From assembly GCF_016920785.2 (NCBI RefSeq), contig NW_024609839.1:19469085-19533084 (forward strand): a stretch of DNA of 64,000 nt, in the 5' to 3' direction. Shown here one piece after another: positions 36,601 through 48,600 of this stretch (its first letter is position 1; every line of letters begins with the position of its first letter). Source of the DNA: Ixodes scapularis (Eukaryota; Arthropoda; Arachnida; Ixodida; Ixodidae). The notes under the pieces are model-generated. The model made no database searches. It was not told where the DNA came from and was given only the letters and a program-made list of their open reading frames with translations. A program made the translations under genes and the position numbers.

Positions 36601-39600
36601 GAGTAAGACACAAGTTCAACTTTGAGGGCGTGTGGCGGGTCGCTACAAAACGCTCTCGACACCCTGGCCGACCGAAAAAGGCCAGGCTGTGCTAGCGAGT
36701 CCATCTATGGAAAGCGGCAAGCTTTGATGTCATGATGCTTTTGGAGAGAAGTAGTTGTAGTTGTAATTAAATTAAATTTTAGGCACTTTACCCACATATG
36801 CAGGATATGTTTGGGTCTCCATCGACAGGACAAGTTGCCTGCTTCATGAAGACCTTCCTTGATGATGTGCGACATGGACAATTGCCGTACGTGTGATCAT
36901 CGATGCCTCCATCTCCCTGCAAAGGTAACCCATAGACTACAGCAGGTATCACCTAGTATACAATGCCAGGAATTAATTTAGAGGGAAAGGCCGTTCCCAA
37001 GCTCCTTGAGAACCTGCATGGCGATGCCCTAGTAGAGGGGTGGCCAAGCTGCGGCTCTCCGCGTGTTTAAAGTGCGGCTCGCCGCTCCCTCCCTTATCCC
37101 TCCTCTCTCTCTCCCCCCCCCCCCCCCCCACTCTCTCCCGGAGCACTTCCCCAAAAAGAGAAATGAAACGCGTTTTAAATGTGCTACGGCTGCCTTACGC
37201 ACAATTGGACTGCTTTTGACTCATATAAGATAGACCGAAATTAGTTGTGAGTTTCGTTTATTGCTCTAAACAAAAAACCTGCCGCGCCCCCCCCCCCCTC
37301 CTCCCTCCCTCTGCGGCTCTTGAAAATTTTGTGATTTTGTTTGCAGCTCTGTGTTATATATCTAGGGTTGAGAGCATGCAACGACCGATCCAGTTGTTGT
37401 AGATCAACATGGATTACCCAGTCGGTCACGGAAGCACGTCGAATGAGAGGAACAGAGAATAAAAGCAAAGATAGGGTTCACTTAATGAAAGAAGATCAGT
37501 GATATGTCTCCCCTATAGGGGGATCGAGCCCACAGCCTTTTGATTAGGAGCCCGATGTTCTACCCCTGCACCACTGAATGGCACAACGAACAACGTTTCA
37601 TCTGGGTTCTTTTAAGTCACGCAGCTATTGCAGAACATTCATGTGACTCGCGTGGCGCTTGCACTCGCCAGTCATGCCCGGCGGCCGACGTACTGTAGTG
37701 GCAGGCTTCCTGCCATGCTTTGTCGCGTCTTAGCATGGACTAGCCGGAGTGGCTACAAGTGCGGGCAAGCGCCTTGCGTTTAATTGCGGTTTGGTTGTAC
37801 GAGAGCTCGAGCAGGAGGGACAGCGGTGAAAGCGACTCACTTGTAATTCTACCATTACCAGCTAGTTCATGCTAGGGTAAGACAAAAGGATAATGTTGTC
37901 ACACCTTCCCTTCCATTTGGCAGCGGAAAAAAATTTAACGTACCTTGATCCAATGGGTAAATTCGGATGACACATTGTGTGCAGGTGTGTGTCGCGGGAG
38001 TGATTAAAAGCTCATGAACCCAGTTACAAGCTTCGCAAGTCTTACTATACTCTGTGTCATCAGAGTTTTCTCTTAGGATCAAGGTGCATTTATTTCTTTG
38101 TTGTGTCTAGTGCTTAACAGTGTCGCGCAGTCTATGTACAGCATCCTGCGAGCTTTGATTGGGCCTGCGTGGCCGTACTGCCTAGGCGCCAGGCTGTCCT
38201 TTCCAGCATGTCATGCGCGTACTTGTTTGCACTTCGCATTGAGCAACTGTGTGCTCAATGCGAACACTGTCGCATTGAGCAACAGTGTTAGTGACAGCCA
38301 GGCTAGCACTTGACGCTTTGTTCTTAAAATTGAAAGGCTGCCATCGAAACGTTAAACGCAAGACACAGGTCATCGAAACAATGTGAGCCAGCGTGCAAAC
38401 AGTCGGAAAGATGGCTGCTCCGGCGTGCTGCACACAGCAGTTTGCGACACATGCTTTGGATCTTGCATACGTCGGGTCGTTCGGGTGGCTCTGCCCAGTT
38501 CAGGCAGATACGAAGAAAACTGAAATTTTTTTACGTTTAAGCTCTTGTTGGAATACTAAGCTTTTGTAGCGTTCTCCGAAAGACGTCAAATACCTTGTGC
38601 TCAAATGCCGGAACCATGCATTGCTTTTATAGATAATTATTTTGTTCTCAAGAGTCGTTACTTGCGGCTCCTTTGGGCGAAAACTGCGCTGCGGTTCAAT
38701 GAGACGAGGGTTGCTGAGAGTCGTTGTAGATTTGTTTGTAATTTCGAAGTGCTTTTTGAGCAAAGATCTAGCTTCGAACACGAACAAAGCCTTCAGTGAC
38801 AAACTGGGTGAAGCTCGGGAGTGCGTTGTTTAATTGGTGAACAAACCCTTTATTCCGTAATGGGAGGAACCAAAGCTAAGAAAGTCGTGAATGAGCCGGT
38901 ACAATTTTTTTTCAATCAGCGTTTGACAGTTCTTAAGGTATCGATGTAATCGCAACATGGCTGAAATGATGGTATCCAAACATAGTAAATTAATCGCGTT
39001 CGAGCACCGCGTACAAACCACCGATTGCACCACTGGTGTGCTCCCTCGACCTTGCTGTTCACAGGAGGAGAAATGGGAGGAAAGTGTCTCGGGGCTTTTT
39101 CCTCCCATTTCTGACCATTTCAAGCATGCAATCGTAGATTTATCTCCCCTTTCTTAGTATTTTCTGCCACAGCCACAGAGGTGGCGAAATATGTTTGTTT
39201 GACGTAAATCTGTATGAGTGACTTTATACGTGGAACCGAAATATGCCGACGCTTCAGGCTAAACTGTGCTTCTAATGTAGAAAGAAGTGCACAATGAGAT
39301 TAGCTAGTCATGCAGTGTGCTGGTACGGAGATTGCAGCTATGGATACTGTTTCACAGGAAAATATGTTTTGTTTTGCTGCAGTTTGTGTCATCAGACATT
39401 GCAGCACATCATACCTACGACAGACGGTGGTGCCTGCCGTGTGCTGAGACCTTCCAAGGTGACCTGGGCAGTTACCGTACTTGTGAGCATGGGTGCTTCC
39501 ATAACCTTGCCAAGGTAACCTCTAGACTTGGGCAAGTATCGCCTCATATTAGGGTGACCAGACGTCCCGTTTTGGCCGGGACAGTCCCGTTTTTAAAGTC

Positions 39601-42600
39601 CGTTTCGGCCACCCAGTCTTTTTGTCCAAATAAGGAATCATGTCCCGTTTCCAAAGAAGTGCCTAATTTCGAAATTGGCACAAAGCGAGTTGAAGCAAGC
39701 GGAAACTATGCCAAATTGTTACAAATATATTTTACAAAAAAAGAAAAAAGAAAAAAAAAAGAAAACGTAGGTACTTGAAAACATTTACCCAGTAAAATTG
39801 AGAGAACTGATCTTGCCCACAAACACGTTTTTTTTTTTTTGAAGACTCGTGAATAGAACTTTTTTTTTTAGTTACTGAATACAGCACGCATGTAATACGT
39901 TAACGCTTTGAAATAGCAGTTCTTGCACTAAATGTTTTCACCCAATCTCAATCTTTAGTATGCCCCCCTCCTCTGCCCTCCCGTCCGCTCCTCTCCCTCC
40001 TCCTCTCCTCCTCCTCCTCCTCCTCCTCCTCCTCCTCCTCCTCCTCCTCCTCCTCCTCCTCCTCCTCCTCCCCTCCGGGCTGGGATGTCCCGTTTTCTAC
40101 CTTGAGGAATATGGTCACCCTACCTCATATGCAATGCCAAAACTTCCCTTTGCGAGGAAGGTCATAACCAAGCTGCACCAGAGCCTGCCTGGCTACCCCT
40201 AGCGTGACATATAGCAGCATCACTATAAGCGGCATTCCGTGTTTCCAGAATTAATCCTTTGGCGATCATAATCTGGAAAACCCGAGACTGATAAAAGCAG
40301 GGAAACAATGTCGGAGAAGAAAGACAGGGGAAAAGAATGTAATCCTTTGCGGCATTGGAGGGTGTTTTCTGGAGTGTACCTTTGTGGAAAATGTGATGTT
40401 TCTCAGAGCTTGTTTTGATTAAATTCTCAGTTTTTCAGAATAATTTAGATGTTAAATTTGCCTGCTGAGCTTCTCGATTCTCAGAAAGTCAAAAGAAACA
40501 GAAAAAATAACCAGACACAAGTGTATTAATTAATTTATAGTCTCAATGATTGCGGAAGGAGTTGCCTGTGCCTAGACGAGGTTTCTTGAGCTGAATATGA
40601 CGGTGTGACTCTAGATCTTCTACAACTCGCAGTACACCCCAGTTAATACCAACTCTCCCACGACAAAACTTGCAAACCAGGGTTACTTATCCTACCTAGT
40701 TTGGCGCAGTATCGCTTTCGGAGCTCTTGCGCCACAAAACCCGTAAACAACAACAACAACAGGGTTACTTATCCAAGTGTCGGTACATTAAGCTATCAGT
40801 CTCCTCGATTCGGTCACTGAAAAACTTCGTTTTACCCACCTTTTTAAAGGCTCCCTGACATACTTGCTACTCACAGCCGTAGGTGCCACGGGAACGTGCC
40901 ATGCTGCATGGCTGTGCGGGGTGAAGTGTGAAATCTAGAAAGTTCCGCCGCCTTCGCTCGTCCCACAAAATCTGCGGGCTAATGGCTTCCTTCATGATAG
41001 AAACTGTACCCCTCTTCACGTTAGGAAGCCCAAATGGTTTGTTCGAAACTCTTGTTTGTTTGGAGCATGGCTAGCACAACCACATCAGAGAACAGAATGG
41101 AACATATTTCTTTCGTGCTGCTGAGCTATTGTTGGGGTTCCGCAGGCTTTATTTGTTGCCATTGAAATTCTTCTAATCAGTTGGAAACAAGTTCTACTGC
41201 CAAAACCCAACCCCTCCCCACCCCGACGTCACAAATACTGATGTCACATAGACAAGGGGAACACGACTACAACATAAACAGAATCACTTCTGGACACTAA
41301 GGCATACATTGCCAAGATTGCAGATGTCAAGCAGAACTAAAAACATTGCCCCGTAATGAGTAAAAATAATAACCAACTAATTAGGGAAGTTATTGAAGCT
41401 GAAAAGATTTCGAGGTTAGAAGAAAACTGTCACTAAACCTTGTCCAGATTTATTACAAAAAGAATTATATAATCTTGCATCCAGATAAAACCAAAAATAA
41501 CAAAAAAAAATCTTATTGTTTAAAAAGACAGGCACAGGCAGAGAAGAAATAATACAAGTCTGAGTTGCAAGTCAGAGCTTCATGAATGTCTTTTCCTTTT
41601 GTGTGTGCCTGTGCTTGGTTGCGAATTTTTCGCGCTGTAGAGGAGTATGCAACACCAGCTTGCCCGAGCCTCCATATTTTTAATACTGCCAGTAGAAACT
41701 TTCACTTTGAAAATATGATGAGGACAGAATTTGAAAATTAAATGTCACCAAACAATTTTTTGCGGACGTAAGGTTTTGGTTACGAGGTCAGTCAAAGCTA
41801 CTGGTGTGTTTAGCCAATTTTGAGGCAAATTGTGACCTTTAAAAAAATTACAGGTATACTGTTACATTCTCCTTAGCCTCCTGAAGATGTAAATCACTGG
41901 ATTGAACCCCTACCATATTGTTTTGTCTCATAACTGATGCAGGTATCTTCTTTTTTTCTTCAATTCAGTTCGACGTAGGAGCTGCCAAGGCATCCTGTGC
42001 CTTTCACGTGAACAGTGGCCAGCACTGGAAGAAGCAATCTTTGGACTGCTGTAATCCATTCTTTGGGCAAGTGAATAAATTTCTTTGAAGCAGAGACCTG
42101 GTGTTTGCACAGCAGCTCCACAGAACAAGCAACACAAACACAAATGTTTCTTTGCCCAAAGCCTTCGTAGCTGCTTGAACTTATTGATCTGAGCTTGCAC
42201 GTTGCAATGTTAAGGCAAGATGCAGATATAGTTAACGTCTCTAAAACAAATTGGGGGCACCTTATGCTTGGATGTCTAGCTTGATCAACTTGGAACGTCC
42301 AGCCGAATTGAAACAAGGATCTAGCCGAACTGAAGCATGCAGCCGAATTGAAACTTGCAGCCGAACTGAAGATTTAGCCAAACTGAAGCGTCCAGCCGAA
42401 TTGAAACTTCTAGCCGAATTGAGGATGTAGCCGAACTGGAACATCCAGCCGAATTGAAACTTCTAGCCGAATTGAGGCAATAGCCGAATTGAGGCATCAG
42501 CCGGATTGGGACGTAACCCTTTCCCTCGCACCAGGATTTATTATGCCCTTCTCAAAAAAGCTGAAGCGCCTTAAAAAACAGTTTGGAGCGGTCTTCTACT

Positions 42601-45600
42601 ATAGCTCTTTGTCCCATGAATTCAGTCATCGCGCTTTTGGACTGAAGTAAACGTAAACCTCGTATATTTTGAAATGTGTGTGCAGCGATTGCCGAAGGGC
42701 ATGCGGCGAGCCTTGCCGCCAGCTGTTATCCGTCGAAGACATTGCGACGTTATAGTCGTCCTCCCCGCACAGTGCTGAGCAGAGTCGTTTGACCGATGAC
42801 GTCACTGTTGTTAGTCTCGCAGCGAGAACTGTTACCTGCCACCACTTGAAATAACGTCCGTTGTTTTTGGCAATGTAGGACGTCCACCACCAGTGTTGCA
42901 AAATCTTCAAAAAAGATTGCTCGCCGCCCACGGGCATCAAACCCGGGTTCGCTCCGTGCGGAGTTGTTGATACCACAGCATCAACAACCCGCTCTATACC
43001 GGAGGCTTTTGTAGCACCCACCGCACGCGCTCTCTGGAAAAGAAAAAAAATAGCCGATAACAGAAGGCCGTTGTAGCACTGTCAACGCCAAGAGCTCGTG
43101 CAGGGGAAAGCGATTTTACGCTATCCGGAACAAAAAGGATACGAGCGTTTTTCAAAACAAAATAATCGTATGCCTATTTCGTTTTGTACGCTTTTGTTCA
43201 CGCACCTCACGGTGTGTGAACGCGACGACGGTGCCCGACAACTTCGCCATGTCGTTTCGTGGCTGTCGGTGCGACTCTACTGTGGATCAGCTCGGGATTC
43301 CTGAATTTTTTTCTATCCGCCTTCACGCTCTCCTGCTCTCGGCATGCAACGACGGGCAGGGCTACGTCGAAATTTTAATTAGCGATTTTGACACTCCTAG
43401 TAATAAGATCGAAAGAAAACTTAGACATAATTTTTAAAATGCCTACATTAAAACATTCAGTTTTTTGTTTTGTCTTCTCTTAAAGAACTGTTTTTAGCTT
43501 CTCTTTCAACCAGCTTGCCCACATTCTTGCTTTAGTATACCTCCTTTGCGGTGAGATGACCACGACTCATCCGAAGTTGGGATGCTATGCAGGTCTGGAG
43601 CTCCGACGCCGGTGCAGCACACAGCCCTCCGTCGGACCTGGTCATGCGCAACCAGCAGTGGCCCCACGTTGAACAGATGCGCACAGCCTTGCTCAGCGCT
43701 GATGGGGAGGAGGTGAGCGCCTTCGGTTTAGTGTTTTGCCATTGTATATGGGCTGCACTATAGGTGTAATTTTCTTGTGAAGTTGCTCGTTCAGTTACCA
43801 CCTTTGATAGGCCTCCTCCATCTGTTCGAAAACGGGCCAGTAAAGTTAAAATTAAATCAAGTCATCTAGAGCTTTCTTTAAAAAAGCCTATGTATTGCCC
43901 GCACCTTCATTTGGTGTGAAAACCTGTTAAGCAGCTTTTTGCCTTGTCATTCATGTACTTTTAAACCCTTAATGTTTGGGAGCCTCTAAGTTTTGCGAAA
44001 TACGTGAATTGTAAAATTGGTTTTAGTGGTTTTAGTTTAGTGGTTTCTATAAGTAAATTCCAGCCTTAAGAAATCGCGAAATTTAATGGTCGCGAATATG
44101 ACCCCGCAGTCCAATTTCCGAAAAGTCAGGGCCGCGAAAATAAAGGGTTTCACGGTACCAGAAGGGAAAATAGTTATTCATAAGACACTTGCATGTAAGA
44201 TATCATTGATGTGTGAAATTAAAGGGTACAAGCTTTGTTTTTCTCTTTGAATTGTGGTATTGTGTCCTTTTTTGGTGAACACTGCTTGATTTATCTTTGA
44301 TTCGACACCAATAATAACCATTTGCACGTGTTCATGCTGTGTCTTTCTTCAGTCGGCATGTAGTTCAGAAGTGGCTTTTACATTGAGCTCTTCTCGACAT
44401 TTCTATTGCCGTGTCTGGTTGCTCTTCTGAGGAGCTGATACTTGCTGTGATTCTGTCTTTCTCCATATAGTGCTTTAAAACTTTCCTCGTTGTCCCTGGG
44501 CTCTATTTGCAGGGGCAAGACAGCTGCACCAATTGTGCCATTTTGATACATACAAAATTCCTGCACCTAGCAGCACCAAAAGCGTGAAACTGACTAACTA
44601 CGCAACGCTGTGCAAAAAATCACGGTGGCGCTAGATTTAGCAGAAAGTGAACTCTGTCGACAACCTTGGCTATTTCATATACCAGGTGGCGCAAGCTGCT
44701 GCCAGATTCCTTGGTTCAGCCGTATCTGTCCATTTATCCATCCATCCGATGGACTCAATGTACACATCCATAAATCCTAACCATCGTGTCGTTGCTTCAT
44801 ACAGCATACATGCTATGATGTATGGTGCATGTAGCATTATTGATCGAGAGTCGTGCCACTTTAGTTTTAATAAAAATTTTTTCCCAAAATAAAAAAAAAT
44901 CTCCCTGTACAATTTCAGGTATTGCACAGTAAAGTTATATTCACATGTAGGCTAGCGACAGGGAAAACCGGGAATTGTCAGGGAAATTTTAATTACCAGG
45001 ACAACTCGGGGAATTGTTAGGAATACTGTAAAAAAATCGAGCCCAGTCAAGGAAAACGAGCCGGAAATGCCATTGAGTGCCCTGAGCAGACTTGAAGACT
45101 TGGGTGCAGAAAAATGGGCAATAAAGTCTGCTTAGAGCGGAGCACGGTCTCTGCTCACCCGATGTAGAGTGTGCTACCCGATGCAAAGGGAACAGCCGTA
45201 AAACCCAGTCGAAGCCTTGGATTGGGTTGGCGTATATTGAGGGCACGACACTAGGCTAAATCCAGTTGGAGTTACTCGATTTAGTAACAAATGGGGAAGC
45301 CACAGACCCCACGGATGTATCCAAGAGTGTCCATTTGGCGGCCGTGCTGCCATTCTATTAGTAACAAGGCGTGTGTGGTTGAGCATCGTGTTTTCATCGT
45401 GTTTCTGGCAGTGGGCTCTTCACTGACGATGTCCGCGGCAAGAAAGGGCTCATTTATTCCAGACAGGACGAACCCAAATATTTTTTAATATGAAAGTTGT
45501 ATTAAGCCCATGCAAAATGATCCTCACACTGCTCAATGCTCAATACCTTGTGTTGTAATGGTCCTATATATTTAATCGCCTCTACAGTGGTCAGGAAATT

Positions 45601-48600
45601 TCACCTAAATTTGTCTGGGAAAACCTGAAAAAGTCAAGGAATTTCAAAACAATTTGCTAGACACCCTGTATTCAATACTTCCCAGCACTTGCAGTACAAA
45701 CCTAGTTTATGTTCCAGCAAAGTGAAACGCTGCAAATAAAACTGCTATAGTTCTAAAAAAACCTCGATGTCAGCACCTGTGCACGCGATTCTGCATTTAG
45801 GGGATGAGCTTTCGTAGGTGTGCTCACGGTCGTACACATGCGGCGGTCACCTTGCGGAGCGGCTTCTTTGCTGCGGTAATCCTATGGAAATGACCCTCGA
45901 ATTTCTTATGTTGTCATGTTGAAGCTCTCGGCAGCATTGAAGCCCTCGGCCGCATTGAAGCTATCGGCCGCATTGAAGCTCTCGGCCGCATTGAAGCTCT
46001 CGGCCGCATTGAAGCTCTCGGCCGCATTGAAGCTCTCGTCCGCATTGAAGCTCTCGTCCGCATTGAAGCTCTCGGCCGCATTGAAGCTCTCGGCCGCATT
46101 GAAGCTCTCGGCCGCATTGAAGCTCTCGGCCGCATTGAAGCTCTCGGCCGCATTGAAGCTCTCGGCCGCATTGAAGCTCTCGGCCGCATTGAAGCTTTCG
46201 GCCGCATTGAAGCTCTCGGCCGCGTTGATGCTCTCGGCCGCATTGAAGCTCTCGGCCGCATTGAAGCTCTCGGCCGCAATGAAGCCCTCGGCCGCAATGA
46301 AGCCCTCAGCCGCATTGAAGCCCACGGCCGCATTGAAGCCCTTGGCCGCATTGAAGCCCTCGGCCGCATTGAAGCCCTCGGCCGCATTGAAGCCCTCGGC
46401 CGCATTGAAGCTCTCGGCCGCATTGAAGCTCTCGGCCGCATTGAACCTCTCGGCCGCAGTCCCGTTGCTCGCGCAGGACACGAATGACACACTCCGCTGC
46501 ACACATTTTAAAAATTACCTGCAGGCAGGCCGCGGGCACATTCGAAGCACCTTTAACACATATGCATGCTTCGAACGTTTCTGCAGACGATTTTTGTATG
46601 ACCCACGTGACGAGGCAGTGCATTGTTTGCGAAGTATTTTTTATCATGAATTATTAGTGTAACCGGAACTCTAGCGCTTCTGCGGCATGTTACGGCTGAC
46701 GAGTTGATGCTCACATTCGTTGCGCCCCCAGGTGGCCTTTCGGGAAAACCGGCGGCGTAAGTTCAGGCGCCTCTCGGAAAGGTCGTCCGGCGCGGGAGGA
46801 TATTCGACGGGGCGTGAGCCCCTTTTCCAAGAGCACGTGAGTACCTCTTCTTTCCTTCGATTTCTTTAATGGGGCATGACTTCTTAATCTATGCAGGAAA
46901 GAAAAATTAATTAAAACAATTGGATACTTTTTCTAAGAGCATATATATATTTAAACTGGGTTCCGGGAGGGTTTGCCGAGAGTGCCCCAGCAAGTTTAAA
47001 TTCCGGTCCCTTTTGAAAGCTTCTCCCGGTGATTGAAATTAATCCTCAATTCTCCGCAGGGGCGTGACAGATACCCTTTGTTGGTACAGCACGTGAAAGC
47101 GCGCCAGGTAGTTGTTCTCCATTTTAAGACCTGTTTTGGCAGAACTAAGCAACTAATTGACGCGTGACAATGAGGTGAACGCTCACTTATATATGTATTG
47201 TTTACATTGTAGGCTTGTTTACTGCTTCATCGCATTGCAGGGGCACTAAATCATGTTCCGCGATAGTCTATGACCACTACCTCAATCTATGGGCTCTAAG
47301 CGTGCTAAGAAACCAAACATCACATCCATGCGTGGCGATTCCTCGAATGAGATCGGTATTAAAGGTTGATTACCCTGGAACTATCACCAACACCAGAGGC
47401 CACCGTCGGACAGGAGCTTATTTTTTTCCGACTGCGCCCTCCGGCGTGATAGTTCTGAGATAATTGACCTTTGATACCTATTTTAATTTTTTTTAATCTG
47501 CTACACATAAATGTAATTTATTTTTAAGTAAGGTTACTGCTTGTAGATGGAATTGGCACCTAGACTACCGTAAAAAGTGGTTTAGCGCCCCTTTAATGCC
47601 AGAACCAATAGGGATTCATCAAGTTTAGAATGTTTGATACGCCCAGTTTTGGAGGAATAAAGCAAAACCACCTATAGTGTTCAAAGCCCGTGTGCTAATA
47701 TTTCGACGTTGCAGCGAGCTATTGCTCGGGTCTAGTTGCCGAGCGGGCGCTATCCGGGCGCGATAACTTTGCGTGGACTTAATCCAAGGAGGCTGTTGGC
47801 AGGCCTTGATTATTTTGGTTCGTGCTGTCTAAACTGGCATTTCGGTCTCCGCAGCAGCGGACTTGCACGCCTCTGGCGGTTGAGAGCATTCTAGTCTCCC
47901 GAACGCCGGACGGGGCTCTTTTCTTTTCGTTGACTTTTATTAATTGAAAGTTTGTATCGTTCGGACTGTTTCAGCAGGCCCCTCGAAATTCGGATTAACG
48001 AGCTTTTACTGTAATAGACCGATCTGGCCGGACAGAACGACTTCACTGCATCGAGTGAACTTTGTCAGCAGAGACGACAGCTTCTCCGGAACTCTGCCCG
48101 TGCGCAGCGTTGAGACGGCACGAGCCCTCCCCTGCACCGCCGTCTGCCTAACGCCAACTAAAGTTCTGACGGCGTCGCGCATGTGCCGAACACTTGGAGA
48201 GATCGGTCGGTTAGGGTTGTCCTTGTTGTGAAAACGCATTGGTGTTGCGAAGGCTCGTTGCACGCCGTGAAATTCACGAACTTCGTAGGGCCTGTCATAC
48301 CCGACCCTCATCGTCAAACGAGGGTTAGCTGTATTACCTAGAGCAGATGCTTCTTTTTTTTGTCTTCAAGATTTTGCTTTTGCGGAAGCTTTGAATAAGC
48401 CATATTCTGCATTTCTTGGGCTGCGAGTGGCTATGGTATTGGTGTTGGTGCAGCGATGTTGGACATAGTGCATAACAACATGTTTTAAACTTTTTGATTG
48501 CTCTAATATGCATGAGAGCATGCATTTCTTGTCGGTTGGTGTTACTTTGGCCCATGTTCTGCCGGCGCTTTGCTTCCGGTTATATGCTGCCACCATCCCA

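Larger units (their letters stand above)
29241..42513 (-). repeat. giant inverted repeat, right arm (13.3 kb with insertions)
   Basis: Reverse-complement partner of 19367-26118. After removing the three target-duplicated insertions and the 1.9-kb extra segment (about 35350-37245), the remaining length is about 6.6 kb, close to the left arm. Substitutions and small indels separate the arms, so it is not a simple mirrored read. Confidence 0.95.
17114..43592 (+). other. 26.5-kb lamin intron with giant inverted repeat
   Basis: From 17114 to 19366 it is unremarkable apart from (TTTA)n near 17897-17915 and a 10-bp perfect hairpin (18129-18152). From 19367 to 42513 it is the giant inverted repeat described separately. 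From 42514 to 43592 it holds a tRNA-like sequence (about 42927-43010, -) and otherwise nothing recognised. The intron is over four times longer than the next longest here. Confidence 0.85.
43713..46731 (+). other. lamin intron
   Basis: A 3.0-kb intron. It holds repeat copy 2 (44490-44900), CAGGGAAAACC-type motifs near 44954-45010 and 45591-45651 that look like one dispersed family, and the 18-bp minisatellite at 45919-46457. Confidence 0.7.

Noticed and set aside
19359..42520. Target-site duplication flanking the giant inverted repeat
   Set aside because: Bases outside 19367 (GTGTCCTT) and 42513 (TAACCCTT) do not form an aligned duplication, so transposition of the whole structure is not demonstrated.
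45906..46662. Open frames of 196-248 codons on both strands
   Set aside because: They are produced by the 18-bp stop-free minisatellite. Simultaneous openness of several frames is a repeat artefact.
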